DNA from: Acidobacteriota bacterium
GTDB lineage: Bacteria; Acidobacteriota; Vicinamibacteria; Vicinamibacterales; UBA8438
Reading direction: 5' to 3'
Assembly: GCA_011523485.1 (NCBI GenBank)
Contig: WTGR01000778.1
Location: forward strand, 1 to 17,880
Length of the DNA stretch: 17,880 bases
The position numbers and the translations under genes were made by a program. Below the pieces are notes generated by a model that was given only the letters and a program-made list of their open reading frames with translations, did not search any database and was not told where the DNA came from. Shown one piece after another: positions 1 through 8,170 of the stretch; the stretch's first letter is position 1, and each line of letters begins with the position of its first letter.

Positions 1-557
1 TCGTCGTCGAGCTGCTGGGCGCCCATGCTGATGCGGTTGATGCCGCACGCCTGCATGGCGGCCAGCTTCTCGTGGCTGAACGTCTGCGGAATGCCCTCCA
101 GCGTCACCTCGATGCCGGGAGGTACGTCGAAGACGCCGCGGACGACGTCCATCAGGGTGGCGTACTGGTCCGCCTTGTAGAGGTTGGAGGTGCCGCCCCC
201 GAAATAGATGCTCGCCAGCTCGGCGCCCTCGAGGTGGGGCCGGAACATCTCCCCTTCGCGCGTCAGGTAGTCGAGGTAGGTGTCGAGCTGCTGCCGGTCG
301 CGGTAGACCTCGGTCGGGAACAGGCAGAAACCGCAGCGTCCCGGGTCCGTCGGCAGGCAGTAGGGGGTGCCGACGTACAGGTTGATCCGCTTGCGGACCC
401 CGCGGGACGCCTGGCGCCGGTTCCGCATGACGGCCGGCACCGACACGTCGCGATCCAACCAGAAGACGGGCGACGGATGCCCGTGCAGCACCTTGTTGCT
501 CTGCCGGCGATGCCGGTGCGCGTCGATGTAGGCGCGTGCCTCTCGTATGTCACGCAT
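1..557 (-). CDS. HemN/HemW-like radical SAM protein (C-terminal part beyond window)
   Basis: The first 185 codons are present; the gene runs off the left edge. The start is an ATG beginning MRDIREARAYID. Family signs are a glycine-rich SAM-binding segment YFGGGTSNLY about residues 121-130, then a GIEVTLEG strand and GINRISMGAQQLDD, which match the coproporphyrinogen III oxidase/HemW group of radical SAM enzymes. The cluster-binding cysteines are spaced C-x7-C-x2-C (YCLPTDPGRCGFC, about residues 69-81) instead of the usual C-x3-C-x2-C. Members of this broad group act in haem synthesis, haem trafficking or other radical chemistry; the substrate cannot be told from this fragment. No strong Shine-Dalgarno precedes the ATG. 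The gene follows the M1 peptidase gene on the same strand after 195 bases. The family call is good, the exact function open. Confidence 0.8.
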   Translation of the reverse strand, partial: MRDIREARAYIDAHRHRRQSNKVLHGHPSPVFWLDRDVSVPAVMRNRRQASRGVRKRINLYVGTPYCLPTDPGRCGFCLFPTEVYRDRQQLDTYLDYLTREGEMFRPHLEGAELASIYFGGGTSNLYKADQYATLMDVVRGVFDVPPGIEVTLEGIPQTFSHEKLAAMQACGINRISMGAQQLDD

Positions 558-752
558 GACGGCTGCCCGACAGAGGATCCGTGTGCCGGCGACGCGGGAA
601 CTGCGTCACGACGCGGGGACGGCGCCGCCTGTCGCCCCCGTCGACCGAGTGCCTTGCCCCGCCGGCGGCGCCAGGATCCCCCCCCTCCAGCGGGCTTGCG
701 AACGAGACCATTGTACCCCACCGCGTGCGGACCGCCGGGCGCGGAAGACGCG
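558..752. other. Intergenic spacer between M1 peptidase and radical SAM genes
   Basis: No convincing gene is present. On the minus strand a TACAAT hexamer lies at 715-710, but no good -35 sits 16-18 bases upstream, and a transcript from it would have a leader of about 145 bases before the radical SAM ATG. A 53-codon minus-strand frame (711-550) overlaps the radical SAM start, but its Arg/Gly-rich composition looks like chance coding in high-GC DNA. Confidence 0.4.
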
Positions 753-3455
753 CTAGCGGACGCGGGCGAGGACCCCGTGCAGGTAGTTGAACTCGACGCG
801 GGTCGGCTCGGCGGGGATCGGGATCTCCACGTCGACCTCCGGCCGGTCGATCAGGATCCGCCGGACGATCGGGTCGCGGTCGCGGAACTCCAGGCGGATG
901 GGGACCGAGCTCCGGAAGCCGGGCGGCACGTCCTCCTGCCGCACGCGGCCGTGCAGCACGAACGGCTCCCGCGCGTCGCGCAGCGGCGAGACCTCCAGGT
1001 CGGGGCGGTAGGTGGGCACGTCGACGCCGTAGACCCACTGGTCGAAGAACCAGTCCATCGGCTCGCCGAAGGCCTCGGTGACCGCCGCCTCGAACGCGCG
1101 GGTGTTCGCGACGCCGCCGGCGTGGGCGTCCATGAACCCGCGCATCAGGTCGCGGAACCGCCCGTCGTCGCCGGTCTCGAGGTCCATCAGGAGCATGCGG
1201 AGCATGTGCAGGACGAACGCGCCCTTCTCGTAGACGATCAGGCGGTAGTCGAACGGCGTGTCGGTGGTGCGCAGCCGGAAGCCGACCACCAGCGCTCCCG
1301 ACTCGTTGCCGTCGCTCTCGCGGACCACGGCCGGCACGAAGCCGTAGCGCTTGCCGAAGCCCTGCCCGACGTTGACCTCGCCGAGGGCGTCCAGCCGCCA
1401 CGCGTCGAGCATGTCCCGGAACTGGTCCTCCTCGCCGAGTCCCGACAGCACGTAGAGCGCGGCCGAGTAGTTGGCGAAGCCCTCCGTGATCCACTGGTCG
1501 CGGTACGACTCCCAGTCGGCGCCCGCGCCCCACCACTGGTGGGCGACCTCGTGGGCGCGGAACAGCTCGGACTCTCCCGTGTGCAGCGCGCCGAACACCT
1601 GGAAGGTCAGCAGGACCAGTCCGGGAAACGCCTGCCCGCCGCTGCTCCGCGTCTCGGTGACGGCCAGCGAATCGAACGGATAGGGTCCGAAGTAGTCGAT
1701 GTAGGTCCGCAGCGACCCGATCAGGTCGTCGAGCGTCTTCTCGCGGTTGCCGGGCGCGAAGCCGACGTGGTTGCGGTCGGCGTACACGGCGATGGGAGGC
1801 AGGCCCTCGCGCGTCACCTCGTCCACCTCGAACCGCCCCATGTGGAACGACATCGTGCCGCGGACCGGGCGGTTCGTGACCCAGCGCATGATGCGGGTGT
1901 CGTCCTCGACGCGTTCGTCCAGCAACGCGCCGCCGCTCGCGATCCGGAAGCGCTCGGGTGTCCGGAAGGTCAGGTCGAAGCGCCGCCGCCGGTTGTCGGG
2001 ATGGCGCGGGATCCACAGGCCGGTGTCCTTCAGCAGGTATCCGGAGGCGTCGCGCAGCCGCTCGATCAGCTCCGCCTCGTAGGCGATCTCCAGCACGAAG
2101 CGCTCGCCGGCGGCCACCGGGCGCGGCAGCAGCACGGTGAGCCACGGGTCGTGCAGGTCCTCGGAGAAGCGCCGGTCGTGGGTGGCCTGCACGTAGTGGA
2201 GCTGCTCGCCGGCGATGGGGGCCGGCTCGTCCGGGCCGGGCGGCCCGTCGTCCGCGTCGTCCGGGTCGCGTTCCGCCACCTGCTCCGGCGGCGCCCGGTC
2301 GGGGGCGAGCAGCGCCACGCGCGTCGCGTCGTCGACGTCCGGCGGCAGGTCGATCCGCCAGCGCACGTCGGTGACGTCGGCGAACGGCGAGATGGTCAGG
2401 CGGAACGCGGCCAGCGGCTCCAGCGGCTCCATCACCAGCGCCACGCTCGCGCGGACGTCGCCGTTGCTCTCGATGGCCATGTCGACGTCGGTGCGGGAGA
2501 CGCCCATCCGCGGGTACCAGCGTTCTTCGTCGGGGACGAGATAGCGGGGCGACAGGCCGTAATCGCGGAAGCTCCACTCGTCGTCGTCCCGCTCGGCGTC
2601 GGGATGGACGGGCCCGGCGGTCTCCGGATCGCGGGGGAAACGACCGAGCGTCGGCTCGACCAGCGCCGGCGCGAACTCGTCGAGGGCGTGGAAGCCCATC
2701 CAGACGTCGAGCAGCTTGCGGCGCCGATCGAACTTGCCGATCGTGACCTCCTCCAGGTCGCGCGGCTCGATCTCGATCGAGAACCAGTCGTGCTCGCGGC
2801 CGTCCAGCTCGGCGAAGAAGTAGGGGCGGTCGGCGTAGGGGCGGTCGGCGGGCGCGGCCAGCCCCGCCGCCGCGCGCCAGCGGTCCAGCGCGACGCGGGC
2901 GTCCGGATTGCGGAGGCGGTCTTCCAGCAGCGACTCCCGGCGGTCCTCGAGCAGGTCCACCGCCCGGCCGCGCTGCCGCCGCGCCGCGCGCCCGCCCCGC
3001 CCGCCGCGAGCCGGCGGATCGGTCACCAGCGCCCGCAGCCGTTCGTCGAGGTCGCCGGTGAACCAGAAGACGAACCGCTCGAACTCCTCCTCCAGGAAGT
3101 CCTCGTCGATCAGCTTCCGGAGCTGCTGGTGCTCCACGCCGTCCGGCGGCCACGCGCGCACGGCGCCGCGGCCGAGAAACACCGCGACGTGCGCGTGATC
3201 GCCGACCGGCGGCGTCAGAAAGAGGTCGCCGCGCTCCAGCTCGAACTCGAAGCGGTCGATCCACAGCCGCCCGCCGCGGATGTGGCCGGCCGGCTCCGGC
3301 TCCGCCTCGCGCAACTCGTCGTACAGCAGCGGGGGGCCGAGGCCGGGCTCGTCGTCGTCCGCGGACGCGGCGCCGGTCGGCAGGAAGAGCGCGGCCGCGA
3401 GAAGGGCGACGATGCGCCGGCCGATCCGCGGGGCGCCGGCAGGGAAGCTGCGCAC
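753..3455 (-). CDS. Secreted M1-family zinc metallopeptidase
   Basis: A 900-residue protein from a GTG start. The start is chosen because it places a twin-arginine-poor, Sec-like signal at the N terminus (GRRIVALLAAALFLPTGAASA, written in parts: GRRIVALLAAALF then LPTGAASA) ending near residue 32, and because a promoter-like element lies just upstream. The M1 core is clear: HEVAH at residues 635-639 with the third zinc ligand Glu658, 18 residues after the second His (HEXXH-x18-E), followed by GFANY, and a later VYEKG segment that supplies the transition-state tyrosine in this family. The usual GxMEN exopeptidase motif is not seen; SGGQAFPGLVLL occupies its place. The first roughly 300 residues form an acidic and basic low-similarity extension. 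It probably hydrolyses peptides in the periplasm or outside the cell; specificity is unknown. Confidence 0.88.
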   Translation of the reverse strand: MRSFPAGAPRIGRRIVALLAAALFLPTGAASADDDEPGLGPPLLYDELREAEPEPAGHIRGGRLWIDRFEFELERGDLFLTPPVGDHAHVAVFLGRGAVRAWPPDGVEHQQLRKLIDEDFLEEEFERFVFWFTGDLDERLRALVTDPPARGGRGGRAARRQRGRAVDLLEDRRESLLEDRLRNPDARVALDRWRAAAGLAAPADRPYADRPYFFAELDGREHDWFSIEIEPRDLEEVTIGKFDRRRKLLDVWMGFHALDEFAPALVEPTLGRFPRDPETAGPVHPDAERDDDEWSFRDYGLSPRYLVPDEERWYPRMGVSRTDVDMAIESNGDVRASVALVMEPLEPLAAFRLTISPFADVTDVRWRIDLPPDVDDATRVALLAPDRAPPEQVAERDPDDADDGPPGPDEPAPIAGEQLHYVQATHDRRFSEDLHDPWLTVLLPRPVAAGERFVLEIAYEAELIERLRDASGYLLKDTGLWIPRHPDNRRRRFDLTFRTPERFRIASGGALLDERVEDDTRIMRWVTNRPVRGTMSFHMGRFEVDEVTREGLPPIAVYADRNHVGFAPGNREKTLDDLIGSLRTYIDYFGPYPFDSLAVTETRSSGGQAFPGLVLLTFQVFGALHTGESELFRAHEVAHQWWGAGADWESYRDQWITEGFANYSAALYVLSGLGEEDQFRDMLDAWRLDALGEVNVGQGFGKRYGFVPAVVRESDGNESGALVVGFRLRTTDTPFDYRLIVYEKGAFVLHMLRMLLMDLETGDDGRFRDLMRGFMDAHAGGVANTRAFEAAVTEAFGEPMDWFFDQWVYGVDVPTYRPDLEVSPLRDAREPFVLHGRVRQEDVPPGFRSSVPIRLEFRDRDPIVRRILIDRPEVDVEIPIPAEPTRVEFNYLHGVLARVR

Positions 3456-3461
3456 GCCCGC

Positions 3462-3490
3462 ATCATGCCCGTTTTGTGGGCCGGCGTAAA
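3462..3490 (-). promoter_or_regulatory. Candidate promoter of the M1 peptidase gene
   Basis: Read on the minus strand: TTTACG (3490-3485), a 17-base spacer, then CATGAT (3467-3462), six bases before the GTG at 3455. The expected transcription start falls at or very near the GTG, so the message would be leaderless, in line with the lack of a Shine-Dalgarno. Confidence 0.4.
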
Positions 3491-3522
3491 GGTGGGGAGA
3501 GCAGTACGGTTGGTGAACGTCC

Positions 3523-4269
3523 TCACACAAGCCGCGGTTCCACGAGCTCGCCCTCGGGCAGGAGGCGCCGGGCGATCTCGACGCTCCAGGGTTCGCGGAT
3601 CCGACCGTCGTCGATGTCCCCGGCAAGCTGATCCGGCGCGATGAAGCTTCCGCTGAGTGACGTGCCCCGGCGTTCGAAGAACTCGGTGGCGCTCAGGGCG
3701 ACGGCGACGTCGTCCGTCTGCGCACGCCATTCGTAGACGATGGCGACGTGCCGCCGCGTCCGGTCGCCGTCCCGGCCCCGAATCCAGACCGCGCCGAGCA
3801 ATTCCAGCTCGCGTGGCTCGACGCTGAGGCGGAGCTCTTCCTGCAGCTCGCGGACCGCACCCCGCCCGATGGATGGCCCGTTGGCGCCGTCCTCCCGTCT
3901 GACGTGCCCCCCGGCCCAGATCACGATCTTCCCATGCAGCGGGTTGTCCTTGCGCTGCTCTCGGCGCTTCAGTCGCAGGAGGTCGCCGCGCCGGTTGCGC
4001 ACCACCACCACCGGCAGCGCCTGAACCAGCGTGAGGTCGGACTCCACGGTCTCGCGACTTCTGAACGTGCCCTCGGAAGTGAACAGCTCGACGAGCTGTT
4101 GCGCCGCCGTCCTGCCGATCCAGGTGTCCGTCTCGAAGAGCGGCGTCACGGCGTCGGTGGGAAGAAAGAGGATCTCCTCCTCGAGCTGTTCCTCGATCAA
4201 CACCGGCTTCCTGGCCGTCCTGAACCGCTCGGCAGCGGCTTCGGCGCGTTGCTGCAGTGCTGACTTCAT
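3523..4269 (-). CDS. Nudix-type hydrolase-like protein
   Basis: A 248-residue protein. The ATG at 4269 (MKSALQQRAEAAAERF) is chosen because longer in-frame reading enters the tRNA-Leu gene. A Nudix-like helix is visible: G120, E126, then RELQEEL at 140-146, giving the metal-binding glutamates E141, E144 and E145. Compared with the GX5EX7REUXEEXGU consensus, the middle spacer is 13 residues rather than 7 and the final Gly is Arg147, so the box is divergent. The N-terminal 80 residues (EEQLEEEILFLPTDAV and so on) do not match a domain I know. Upstream strands (LPVVVVRNRRGDLLRLKRRE) fit the Nudix fold. It probably hydrolyses a nucleoside-diphosphate-linked compound or a phosphorylated metabolite; the substrate is unknown. 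It is 67 bases upstream of the M1 peptidase gene and 20 bases downstream of the tRNA. Confidence 0.72.
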   Translation of the reverse strand: MKSALQQRAEAAAERFRTARKPVLIEEQLEEEILFLPTDAVTPLFETDTWIGRTAAQQLVELFTSEGTFRSRETVESDLTLVQALPVVVVRNRRGDLLRLKRREQRKDNPLHGKIVIWAGGHVRREDGANGPSIGRGAVRELQEELRLSVEPRELELLGAVWIRGRDGDRTRRHVAIVYEWRAQTDDVAVALSATEFFERRGTSLSGSFIAPDQLAGDIDDGRIREPWSVEIARRLLPEGELVEPRLV

Positions 4270-4289
4270 TCGGCTGTCAGGTGGGATGT

Positions 4290-4376
4290 TGGTGCGGAAG
4301 GGGGGATTTGAACCCCCACGGGCCATTGGCCCACCAGCCCCTCAAGCTGGCGCGTCTGCCGTTCCGCCACTTCCGC
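4290..4376 (-). tRNA. tRNA-Leu(GAG)
   Basis: The minus strand folds as a class II tRNA. The acceptor stem GCGGAAG/CTTCCGC closes the molecule, the anticodon stem CCAGC/GCTGG encloses loop TTGAGGG with anticodon GAG (complement of 4341-4343), a long variable arm GGGCC-AAT-GGCCC is present, and the T stem GGGGG/CCCCC encloses TTCAAAT. The 3' ACCA is encoded (4293-4290). It reads CUC and CUU leucine codons. It lies 39 bases after secG, as in many bacteria, and may be processed from the glycolysis transcript. Confidence 0.97.
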
Positions 4377-4415
4377 GTTCGTGGGCGGGCGTCCGAGCCG
4401 GGCGTCCCGGCGCGG

Positions 4416-4796
4416 CTACTGCGGGTCCTCGGTCGTCGCCGAATCCCCGCTCTCGGACTCGTCGTCCGTCGCGGCCGGCTCGGGCAACGTCGCCGGCTCC
4501 TCGACCTCGACCGGGGCCGCTTCCGGCGCGTCGAGGCCGCCGAGCACCGAGCTCGGTCCCCGCTGGCCGATGATCGCCAGGAGCAGCGAGCCGGCCATGA
4601 ACAGCGTACCGAGCACCGTCGTCACGCGGGTCAGCAGCGAGGCCCCGGCGCGTGCGCCGAAGGCGGCCTGGGTTCCCCCGCCGCCGAACGCGGCGGCGAT
4701 GTCGCCTCCCTTGCCCTGCTGGAGCAGCACGACGAGGATCAACAGCAGGCACGCGAGCACGTAGACGCCGGATGCGATCATGGTCAGCACAGCCAC
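4416..4796 (-). CDS. secG: SecG, preprotein translocase subunit
   Basis: A protein of about 126 residues, the small inner-membrane subunit of the SecYEG channel that helps SecA-driven export. Two membrane segments are visible: residues about 8-26 (VYVLACLLLILVVLLQQ, ending at the signature QQGKGGD) and about 57-75 (VLGTLFMAGSLLLAIIG). Between them lies the Gly/Ala-rich cytoplasmic loop AAAFGGGGTQAAFG and LLTRVT typical of SecG. An acidic Pro/Glu/Ala tail of about 45 residues follows, longer than in E. coli SecG. The GTG at 4796 is preferred because GGAG stands eight bases upstream; a TTG at 4799 and an ATG at 4781 are alternatives. The gene follows tpiA after about 190 bases and precedes tRNA-Leu, the arrangement often found with glycolysis genes. 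Confidence 0.95.
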   Translation of the reverse strand: MAVLTMIASGVYVLACLLLILVVLLQQGKGGDIAAAFGGGGTQAAFGARAGASLLTRVTTVLGTLFMAGSLLLAIIGQRGPSSVLGGLDAPEAAPVEVEEPATLPEPAATDDESESGDSATTEDPQ

Positions 4797-4988
4797 CAAT
4801 GATACTCCAAGCGGCGTCGTGCTGCCTGCGGATTTCTGGGACCTGGCGCGACCCGGCGGATCCGCGAGAGGCTGTGCGTGAGGCGGTCGTGCGCGAACGG
4901 GAAGAGAGTCGGTGAGATTCCGGGATGCGTGGGCTGTGGCGCCAATGTTCGCATCGACGTCTGCGGGACGCGAGCTGTCCGGAGGGGT
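4797..4988. other. Spacer between tpiA and secG
   Basis: About 190 bases without a credible gene. The only useful signal is GGAG followed by TATCAT close to the secG start on the minus strand. The TATCAT is too near the start to serve as a normal -10. No terminator-like hairpin with a T run was found, so read-through from tpiA to secG is possible. Confidence 0.35.
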
Positions 4989-5753
4989 TCACGGTGCTTC
5001 CCGACACGTGTCGACGATCGCGGCGAAGCTGTGCGGGTCGAGGCTGGCGCCGCCGACGAGCGCCCCGTCGACGTCCGGCTGCGCGGACAGGTCGGCGGCG
5101 TTGGCGGGCTTGACGCTGCCGCCGTACAGCAGGCGGCAGCGGTCGGCGGCCTCGCGGCCGGCGAGCGCGGCGAGGCGCCGGCGGACGTGCGCGTGGGCCT
5201 CCTGCGCCTGGTCGGGCGTGGCCGTGCGTCCGGTGCCGATGGCCCAGACCGGCTCGTAGGCGATCACCAGGGAGCCGATCCGCTCGGCCGTCACATCGGC
5301 CAGCCCGCCGTCGATCTGCCGGTCGAGCACCGCCGCGGTCTCGTCGGCCTCGCGCTCGGCGAGCGTCTCGCCGATGCAGACGATGGGCGTCAGACCGGCC
5401 GCGAGGACCGCGCGCGTCTTGCGGTTGACCGCGGCGTCGTCCTCGCCGAACAGGTGGCGCCGCTCCGAGTGGCCGACGATGACGTGGCTCGCTCCCGTGT
5501 CCTGCACCATGGCCAGGCTGATCTCGCCGGTGAACGCGCCCGCCGGCTCCCAGTGGACGTTCTGGGCGGCGGCGGCGACGTTGCTGCCGCGGCACGCGGC
5601 GGCCACCGCCGCGAGCGCCGTGAACGGGGGCGCGAGCACGATCTCGGCGTCGTCGACGCCGGCCACCAGGGGCAGGAACGCCGTCGTGAACGCGGTCGCC
5701 TCGGCGACCGTCTTGTGCATCTTCCAGTTGGCCGCCAGTACGGGCGTACGCAT
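4989..5753 (-). CDS. tpiA: Triosephosphate isomerase
   Basis: A 254-residue cytoplasmic enzyme interconverting dihydroxyacetone phosphate and glyceraldehyde 3-phosphate. All catalytic landmarks are present: Asn9 and Lys11 in AANWKMHK, electrophile His95 in VIVGHSERR, and base Glu167 in AYEPVWAIGTG, the last including the start of the flexible loop that closes over the substrate. The phosphate-binding LLYGGSVKPANA segment and a final GALVGGASL are also as expected. Length is usual for bacterial TIM. The ATG is preceded by GGAAGGGG with five bases between, a good ribosome binding site. It follows pgk after 57 bases and belongs to the gap-pgk-tpiA operon. Confidence 0.98.
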   Translation of the reverse strand: MRTPVLAANWKMHKTVAEATAFTTAFLPLVAGVDDAEIVLAPPFTALAAVAAACRGSNVAAAAQNVHWEPAGAFTGEISLAMVQDTGASHVIVGHSERRHLFGEDDAAVNRKTRAVLAAGLTPIVCIGETLAEREADETAAVLDRQIDGGLADVTAERIGSLVIAYEPVWAIGTGRTATPDQAQEAHAHVRRRLAALAGREAADRCRLLYGGSVKPANAADLSAQPDVDGALVGGASLDPHSFAAIVDTCREAP

Positions 5754-5810
5754 GTGATCCCCTTCCGTTGCGAACCCTGCCGGCCGCCGCGGGATGCCGG
5801 AGCCGGCGGC

Positions 5811-7001
5811 TCAGCCGCGGTCCGGCAGCGCCGCCACCCCCGGCAGCGTGCGGCCGCCCAGAAACTCCAGCGACGCGCCGCCGCCGGTCGAGATGTGCGT
5901 CACCTGCGCGCCGACCCCCGCCCTGGCGATCGCGGCGACCGAATCGCCCCCGCCGACGACGGTGGTTCCGCCAGAAGCGGCGACCGCCTGCGCCACTGCG
6001 AGCGTGCCGTGGCTGAACGCATCCACCTCGAATACGCCCATCGGTCCGTTCCAGACCAGCGTTCGCGCGGACGCGATGACGTCCGCGTAGGTCTTCCGCG
6101 TCCGGGGGCCGATGTCCACGCCCAGTCGCTCGCCGATGGCCGGATCGTCCACCGCGAGCACTTCGCCCGCGGCGCCGGCCTCGAGCCCGGCGGCGACCAC
6201 GTGGTCGGCCGGCAGCTCCAGCCGGACGTTGCGCTCGGCCGCGTCGCGCTCGACGCGCCGCGTGGTCTCGACCAGGTCCGGCTCGACCAGCGAGCGGCCC
6301 ACCGGCAGCCCGCGCGCCCGGAAGAAGGTGTAGGCCATGGCCCCGCCGACGAGCAGCGCATCGACCCGCGGCAGCAGGTTCTCGATGACCTCCAGCTTGC
6401 CGGACACCTTCGCGCCGCCGAGCACCGCCACGAACGGCCGCGCGGGGGAGGCGAGCAGGGCCCCTAGGTGTTCGAGCTCGCGTTCCAGCAGCAGTCCCGC
6501 CGCCGCGTCGGCGACGTGGGCGACGATGCCGGCGGTCGAGGCGTGGGCGCGGTGCGCCGAGCCGAACGCGTCGTCGACGTAGACGTCGGCCAGCGCCGCC
6601 AGCGCCGCCGCGAAGTCCGGGTCGTTCGCTTCTTCTTCAGCGTGGAAGCGGAGGTTCTCCAGCAGGGTCACGCCGCCGGCGCCGGCGTCCGCCATCGCCG
6701 CCCGCGCCGGCTCGCCGATGCAGTCGGCGGCGAAGCGCACCGGGCGGCCGAGCAGATCCGCCAGCCGCGCCGCCACCGGCCGCAGGCTGAGCTCCGGCTG
6801 CGGCCTGCCCTTCGGACGGCCGAGGTGCGACGCGAGAACGAGCGAGGCGCCCCGTTCCAGGGCGTGCCGCAGCGTCGGCAGCGCCGCCCGGACGCGGGTG
6901 TCGTCGGCCACCGCGCCCCCGGCCAGCGGCACGTTGAAGTCGACGCGCACGAACGCGCGCCGGCCGGCGAGATCGAGGTCGCGGATGGAGCGCTTGGCCA
7001 C
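5811..7001 (-). CDS. pgk: Phosphoglycerate kinase
   Basis: A 396-residue enzyme that transfers phosphate from 1,3-bisphosphoglycerate to ADP, the first ATP-forming step of glycolysis. The N-terminal domain shows VRVDFNVPL (about 18-26), SHLGRPKG (58-65) and [10 protein letters not shown] (111-120), all for substrate binding; [16 protein letters not shown] follows. The nucleotide domain has [17 protein letters not shown] (194-210), the [10 protein letters not shown] segment, and the C-terminal GGGDSVAA and [13 protein letters not shown]. Length and order match bacterial PGK. It starts with GTG only six bases after the gap stop codon, so the two are surely co-translated from one message. Confidence 0.98.
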   Translation of the reverse strand: MAKRSIRDLDLAGRRAFVRVDFNVPLAGGAVADDTRVRAALPTLRHALERGASLVLASHLGRPKGRPQPELSLRPVAARLADLLGRPVRFAADCIGEPARAAMADAGAGGVTLLENLRFHAEEEANDPDFAAALAALADVYVDDAFGSAHRAHASTAGIVAHVADAAAGLLLERELEHLGALLASPARPFVAVLGGAKVSGKLEVIENLLPRVDALLVGGAMAYTFFRARGLPVGRSLVEPDLVETTRRVERDAAERNVRLELPADHVVAAGLEAGAAGEVLAVDDPAIGERLGVDIGPRTRKTYADVIASARTLVWNGPMGVFEVDAFSHGTLAVAQAVAASGGTTVVGGGDSVAAIARAGVGAQVTHISTGGGASLEFLGGRTLPGVAALPDRG

Positions 7002-7007
7002 GCCGCC

Positions 7008-8021
7008 CTATGCCGACTTCGCCGCGATCAGCTTCACCAGGTCGACGCAGCGGGACGAGTAGCCCCACTCGTTGTCGTACCACGACAGGACCTTGACGAA
7101 ATCGCCTTCCATCACCTTCGTGTACGACGCGTCGACGATGGACGAGTGGGGGTTGCCCTTGAAATCGACCGAGACCAGCGGCTCCCGCGACAACTGCAGG
7201 ATGCCGGCGAGCGGGCCGCCGGCCGCGGCGCCGAACGCGGCGTTGACCTCGTCCGCGCCGGCCTTCCGTTCCACTTCGGCCACCAGGTCGACCACCGACA
7301 CGTTGGGCGTCGGCACCCGCATCGCGATGCCGTCCAGCCGGCCCTGCAGCGCCGGCAGCACCTGCCCGACCGCCGACGCCGCCCCGGTCGTGGTCGGGAT
7401 CATCGAGACGCCGGCCGCCCGCGCGCGCCGCAGGTCCTTGTGGGGCAGATCGAGCAGCTTCTGGTCGTTGGTGTACGAGTGGATCGTCGTCATCCAGCCG
7501 CGGCGCAGGCCGAAGCTCTCGTGCAGCACCTTGGCCACCGGGGCCAGGCAGTTGGTGGTGCACGAGGCGTTGGAGATGATCCGGTGCCGCGCCGGGTCGT
7601 ACTGGTCGTCGTTGACGCCGAGCACCAGGGTCAGGTCGGGAGCCTTGCCCGGGGCGCTGATGATCACGGTCTTCGCGCCGGCGGCGAGGTGCTTCGCGGC
7701 GTCGTCCCGCTTCGTGAACAGGCCGGTCGACTCCACCACGATGTCGACGCCGAGGTCGCCCCACGGAAGGGCCGCCGGGTCGCGCTCGGAGAGCACCTGG
7801 AAGTGGCGCGCGCCTACGCGCAGCCCGCCGCCTTCGACCGCCACCTCGTCGGACAGGTTGCCGAGCACCGAGTCGTACTTGAACAGGTGGGCCAGCGTCT
7901 CCGGATTCGTGATGTCGTTGACGGCGACGAACTCGATACCCTGCCCGCCGCTCTGCAGGGCGGCCCGCATGATGTTGCGGCCGATCCGCCCGAACCCGTT
8001 GATCCCCACCTTGATGGCCAT
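7008..8021 (-). CDS. gap: Glyceraldehyde-3-phosphate dehydrogenase, type I
   Basis: A 337-residue enzyme that oxidises and phosphorylates glyceraldehyde 3-phosphate to 1,3-bisphosphoglycerate. The Rossmann start [10 protein letters not shown] (7-16) and the acidic residue in AVNDITN (33-39) point to NAD as cofactor. The active site is Cys154 in [12 protein letters not shown] with His181 in [10 protein letters not shown]; the [12 protein letters not shown] signature stands near the C terminus. The ATG at 8021 gives the standard N terminus [11 protein letters not shown] and has GGAGG nine bases upstream, with an AGGGGAA run adjoining it. It is the first gene of the gap-pgk-tpiA operon. Confidence 0.98.
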   Translation of the reverse strand: MAIKVGINGFGRIGRNIMRAALQSGGQGIEFVAVNDITNPETLAHLFKYDSVLGNLSDEVAVEGGGLRVGARHFQVLSERDPAALPWGDLGVDIVVESTGLFTKRDDAAKHLAAGAKTVIISAPGKAPDLTLVLGVNDDQYDPARHRIISNASCTTNCLAPVAKVLHESFGLRRGWMTTIHSYTNDQKLLDLPHKDLRRARAAGVSMIPTTTGAASAVGQVLPALQGRLDGIAMRVPTPNVSVVDLVAEVERKAGADEVNAAFGAAAGGPLAGILQLSREPLVSVDFKGNPHSSIVDASYTKVMEGDFVKVLSWYDNEWGYSSRCVDLVKLIAAKSA

Positions 8022-8140
8022 TTCCCCTGTCCTCCGCGAGGCGCTCGCTCTCGATGTTTCTGTTGTTTCGATAGTGTGACGACCGACAAGCGCGTCGTTC
8101 CACCCCCGGCGCGGTCTCCCGCACGGAAGCAAAACGAACA

Positions 8141-8170
8141 ATTGTACCGACGCGCGCGGAAGCCGGTCAA
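8141..8170 (-). promoter_or_regulatory. Promoter of the gap-pgk-tpiA operon
   Basis: On the minus strand TTGACC (8170-8165) is followed by an 18-base spacer and TACAAT (8146-8141). Both hexamers are one or two bases from the sigma70 consensus, striking in such GC-rich DNA. The start of transcription should lie near 8134, giving a leader of about 112 bases before the gap ATG. Confidence 0.75.

Noticed and set aside
550..711. 53-codon minus-strand frame ending inside the radical SAM start
   Set aside because: The product is Arg/Gly-rich with no motif, and it has no ribosome site. The overlap with the next start is likely chance.
72..3644. Very long open frame on the plus strand opposite the M1 peptidase gene
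   Set aside because: It is rich in Arg, Val, Gly and Pro with no domain, and the minus-strand frame has a signal peptide and an intact zinc site. Long antisense frames are expected in DNA this rich in G and C.
4797..4988. Possible small gene or regulatory RNA between tpiA and secG
   Set aside because: No frame with sensible composition, no promoter with both hexamers and no clear fold were seen.
4878..6467. Long plus-strand frame opposite tpiA and pgk
   Set aside because: It is antisense to two enzymes with all catalytic residues, and its own translation has no recognisable domain.
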